From Epiperipatus broadwayi (Eukaryota; Onychophora; Udeonychophora; Euonychophora; Peripatidae), in NCBI GenBank assembly GCA_028023455.1, contig JAQFVV010006246.1, positions 983,501-1,047,500 on the forward strand: a DNA stretch of 64,000 nucleotides. The letters run 5' to 3'. The translations under genes were made by a program, and so were the position numbers. Position 1 is the stretch's first letter; the number at the start of each line of letters is the position of its first letter. Shown here one piece after another: positions 61,191 through 64,000 of the stretch. The notes under the pieces are model-generated. The model searched no databases, was not told where the DNA came from, and saw only the letters and a program-made list of their open reading frames with translations.

Positions 61191-63130
61191 TGTTATGGAG
61201 TGTGGTATGCCGTCACATTGTTTTACAGTTAAAATGAGGGATCACGGATGGGAATTGATTTGTTGAAAAGAAAGAAAACTTGACTTAAAAACTGAGGTTT
61301 GGAAACTGTTTAACGTATATATAGATCGCATGATGGACAACTTTAAAGGCTATTTTGGGAAATAGTTTTATTTGAAAGTGATTTTTTTTGTAAAGGGGTA
61401 GGAGATGTAAAGATATGATATTTTTGGAAATAGAAATGGTGTTGATTTCTATGGTCTTAGAGGATGGAAATGATTGTTTTATTGATTAAATGATTGTTCG
61501 AAAACAAGCTAACCCTTGAGGCATTTGAGATAAATTAAAGGGTCAGATAAGAGAGTACAAAGAAATTAAATGACCAATGCAAACACCAGAAATTCAGCAT
61601 GGACCGTGACTGAAACACCGGGGGATTGGTGGCGTATTGCCAATTGAATCCTGGGATCGAATGATAGGAGGCTGAGAAAGATATAGGGGACAAATGATTG
61701 TTATAATTGTTATCTGAGAGCTGACTATGAATATGTCATTATAACTAGCTATATTGCAGATTTTCACGATGTGGAAGTCTGCAATAAATTTAATTTTCCG
61801 GACAACCAGCTGAGGCCTCTGGATGACAGTTCCTGATCAAATGCATGGCAAGTCGCGGTTTTATTTCAAATAGGGACAGGGTCTGTGGGGGTGATCACGG
61901 GAATGGACTTCTCAATCTATTAAATCCGTAAGGTATGAACAATTGTATCTATCTAATAACTTTCCTAGGATTGCAAGTAATTAATAACTGGGGATGGGAA
62001 CTCTTGTCTGACTTAGGGAGTGCAAATTCCATTATTGATATTTTTTTATGTAGATGTTTGGGCAATCATTTCCAGTTCATTTTTTTTTGTGTGTGTATTA
62101 TGTTTTAACTAAAATGTATTAAATTTAAAGTTGGGTGTAGATAGCTGCATGGATAAAGATTAATAACTATGTTTAAATTCGTTTATGTTTAATTTAACAG
62201 ATTTTAATTTCAGGCTATTTGTTTGTGGTTGTGTCAGTGCTAGTGGAGAGATATATAGACGTTTATATTAATGTAATGTGAAGCGTGTTTAGCATACAGG
62301 GCAACATGCCCAACTGAATGCATGACCCCAAAGAGGCAGTCATATCGTTGAAAATGGTCGCAGATGTATTTCCTGCACCATTGACCCCTCCTAGCTCTTT
62401 AGACAGGGATTTATAAGACGGCAGAAAGACCGCTTTCCCCATACATAACACTCTTTAAAAAAAAATTATATACATGATTCCTTAGTCAGACAGAGGCACT
62501 TTCCTGATCTAGACCTGGATCATTTCCTTCAAATAATATCACGCTGCCAGATGCACATTCCTGTGGCATGATTTTATGCTAGCATCTTCGTATTGCATTG
62601 ATTGCTACTATATATCTGGAAGCAGGCATTGGGTTGACTACAAACTTTTAGTCTGAGATTGAATGAATGTTTTGATAAGTTTTTAAGTGAAAAAAAAAAC
62701 TATGTAGACTATCTATGCTCGACATGCTAAAGTAAAATATAATTGAAATATCCATCTGTGCGATCTATTTAAAATAGTAATTTAAATTTTAAAAAAAAAA
62801 TATTAATGTTAAAATCTAAAAATAAATTTAATCTTCAATTTTAAATGTGCGTTAATAAAAATCTATTTGTGTGTTAATTACTGGCAGTGGCTTCTTTTGT
62901 TTTATTGTTCTAAATATTTAATATATACTTTGAGAATAGAAGTCTATTGAAGCTTATAAAATGTTTAAAATCTCTGCTGCTCTGTGAGCTAGTGACCTTG
63001 GGCAAACGGTCAGAATAATATATATAAAAAAATTTTTTGAATCTTAACTTACGTATCTGCCTACTATATAAATTTTTCTAGGTTCAAATGCCTAGATGGC
63101 GCCCGTATAGTGTGGATACGTTTAAGGCTC
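61191..63130 (+). mobile_element. LTR family A, copy 3 (probable solo LTR)
   Basis: It starts TGTTATGGAG with a 'tatgccgtcacatt' block and matches copy 2 (19340-21452) along most of its length, and copy 1 in reverse. Terminal blocks include 'acgtatctgcctact', 'ctaggttcaaatgcctag' and 'attgaccgttaaa'. No primer-binding site follows, so it is probably a solo LTR. The minus-strand frame at 62263-62451 lies inside it and has no recognised motif. Confidence 0.6.
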
Positions 63131-64000
63131 TTTTCATTGACCGTTAAAATATACATATTGACTTTTATAGCTAAAATATAAATATATCCAGATTTAAAAA
63201 AGGATATTTAACAACTTTTTCACAAAACTGTAACTCACTATTCAGCAGTTGAAACATTTATACTTCAACTACATTTTAATAATATTTCATATAACAAAAT
63301 AGGTAATACAGCATCTATTGAGCCACACTATCCGATGGTGCTGTTGCTATACTAAAGCACATAAATATGCTGTATACAAGGCCGCTCATATATCTTACAG
63401 CCTATAAACTGTTCAAACACTAGGATGTTGAAGTGCACCCTTACCCCAACATCTTTAGCATGTTGAACATTATTAGCAATGAGTATACGACACTCTCTCT
63501 AGACATTACTCTTGACTATTGTGCAGTTTATGATATGAAGGTTTCTGTACTTGTAATGACAAAAAGTCTATTGAACGGATTTTTTTTTTTGCTTCAATGT
63601 ATTGTAATTGATGTGAGTTGGTAAAAATTGTAGCAAATTGTCAAACGCCCCTCCTTTAGTTGTCAGGAATCAGAATTGATGAAATGAGAAGTGTAAATCA
63701 CGATTTGGCAAAGTTCACGATCAAGTTGTGCACTTTTCGAGACTTTTTTGAGATCAAAACAACAGTTCAATGGCTGATGACCATTCGGTGTTGTAGTTTT
63801 GAGATTGACCTGCTACAGAAGGCAAATGTGCTGTTCTTCCTACAACCCCAAAAAAGAAAATATTTGACACAGCCAGAAAAAAGAGTCTTGTGGTGGTTTA
63901 TTGAAATTAAGTCATTGTCAAACATCTGAAATGGAAGGTCCATCGCATCAATGGTGATGAACGGGTTCCATTTGCTCATGGGACAGGTTTTAAGGGCTGG
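63131..64000. other. Unassigned stretch with raised GC at the window edge
   Basis: From about 63420 to the edge the sequence is less AT-rich than most of the window and holds overlapping frames on both strands (63433-63624 and 63660-63929 on +, 63767-63979 on -). I do not recognise either protein. It may be a decayed transposon or an exon-containing region continuing beyond the window. Confidence 0.35.

Noticed and set aside
62263-62451. Minus-strand 62-residue frame shared in part with 17540-17720
   Set aside because: The shared DNA is LTR sequence. The frames differ between copies through stops and shifts, so coding conservation is not supported.
1-64000. CRISPR arrays, operons, bacterial promoters or terminators
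   Set aside because: The sequence is eukaryotic. The tandem repeats found are satellites or microsatellites, not regularly spaced repeats with unique spacers.

Overview
This is a very AT-rich window from a eukaryote, almost certainly an invertebrate animal. The evidence is long stretches without open frames, TA and TAA microsatellites, a spliced extracellular CUB-domain gene, a tRNA-derived SINE, LINE fragments, Gypsy-type LTR retrotransposons and MITEs. I cannot place the species from sequence alone. No bacterial gene organisation, operon or CRISPR array is present.

The one host gene I can support is on the + strand. It has two exons, 21883-22080 and 32799-32945, both bounded by phase-1 introns. 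Together they encode one complete CUB domain of about 115 residues with the four conserved cysteines. The 10.7-kb intron between them is filled with transposon remains: a Gypsy gag-protease relic, two or three inverted-repeat MITEs, an antisense Gypsy reverse transcriptase fragment and a 5'-truncated LINE. The rest of the gene (signal peptide, other domains, ends) was not found in the window.

Nearly everything else recognisable is transposon-derived. Region by region: 1-540 holds a coiled-coil Gag-like relic. 1.4-13.5 kb is AT-rich sequence with local tandem repeats and no recognised gene. 13.7-15 kb is a coiled-coil LTR-element relic with a polypurine tract and an LTR that carries a SINE. 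16.3-21.4 kb has two LTR copies in opposite orientation and a repeated TA-microsatellite-linked motif. 21.9-33 kb is the CUB gene. 33.5-42.3 kb is a complete but decayed Gypsy element with a 5-bp target duplication, a 2.5-kb LTR-like element nested in its 5' LTR and a SINE nested in its nucleocapsid region. 43.1-48.6 kb is an LTR element with LTRs of about 2.6 kb and a coiled-coil Gag-like relic. 48.6-51.6 kb is a LINE fragment split by a palindromic array of a 408-bp repeat. 51.8-56.5 kb is a third coiled-coil LTR element, on the minus strand. 58.1-59.0 kb is a MITE with a TA target duplication. 61.2-63.1 kb is another LTR copy.

The most interesting pattern is a set of LTR elements whose internal part shows only a long coiled-coil Gag-like protein, with no reverse transcriptase or integrase that I could see. 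Two of them carry a primer-binding site of the same tRNA-Lys-like type. They may be a non-autonomous, Gag-only family.
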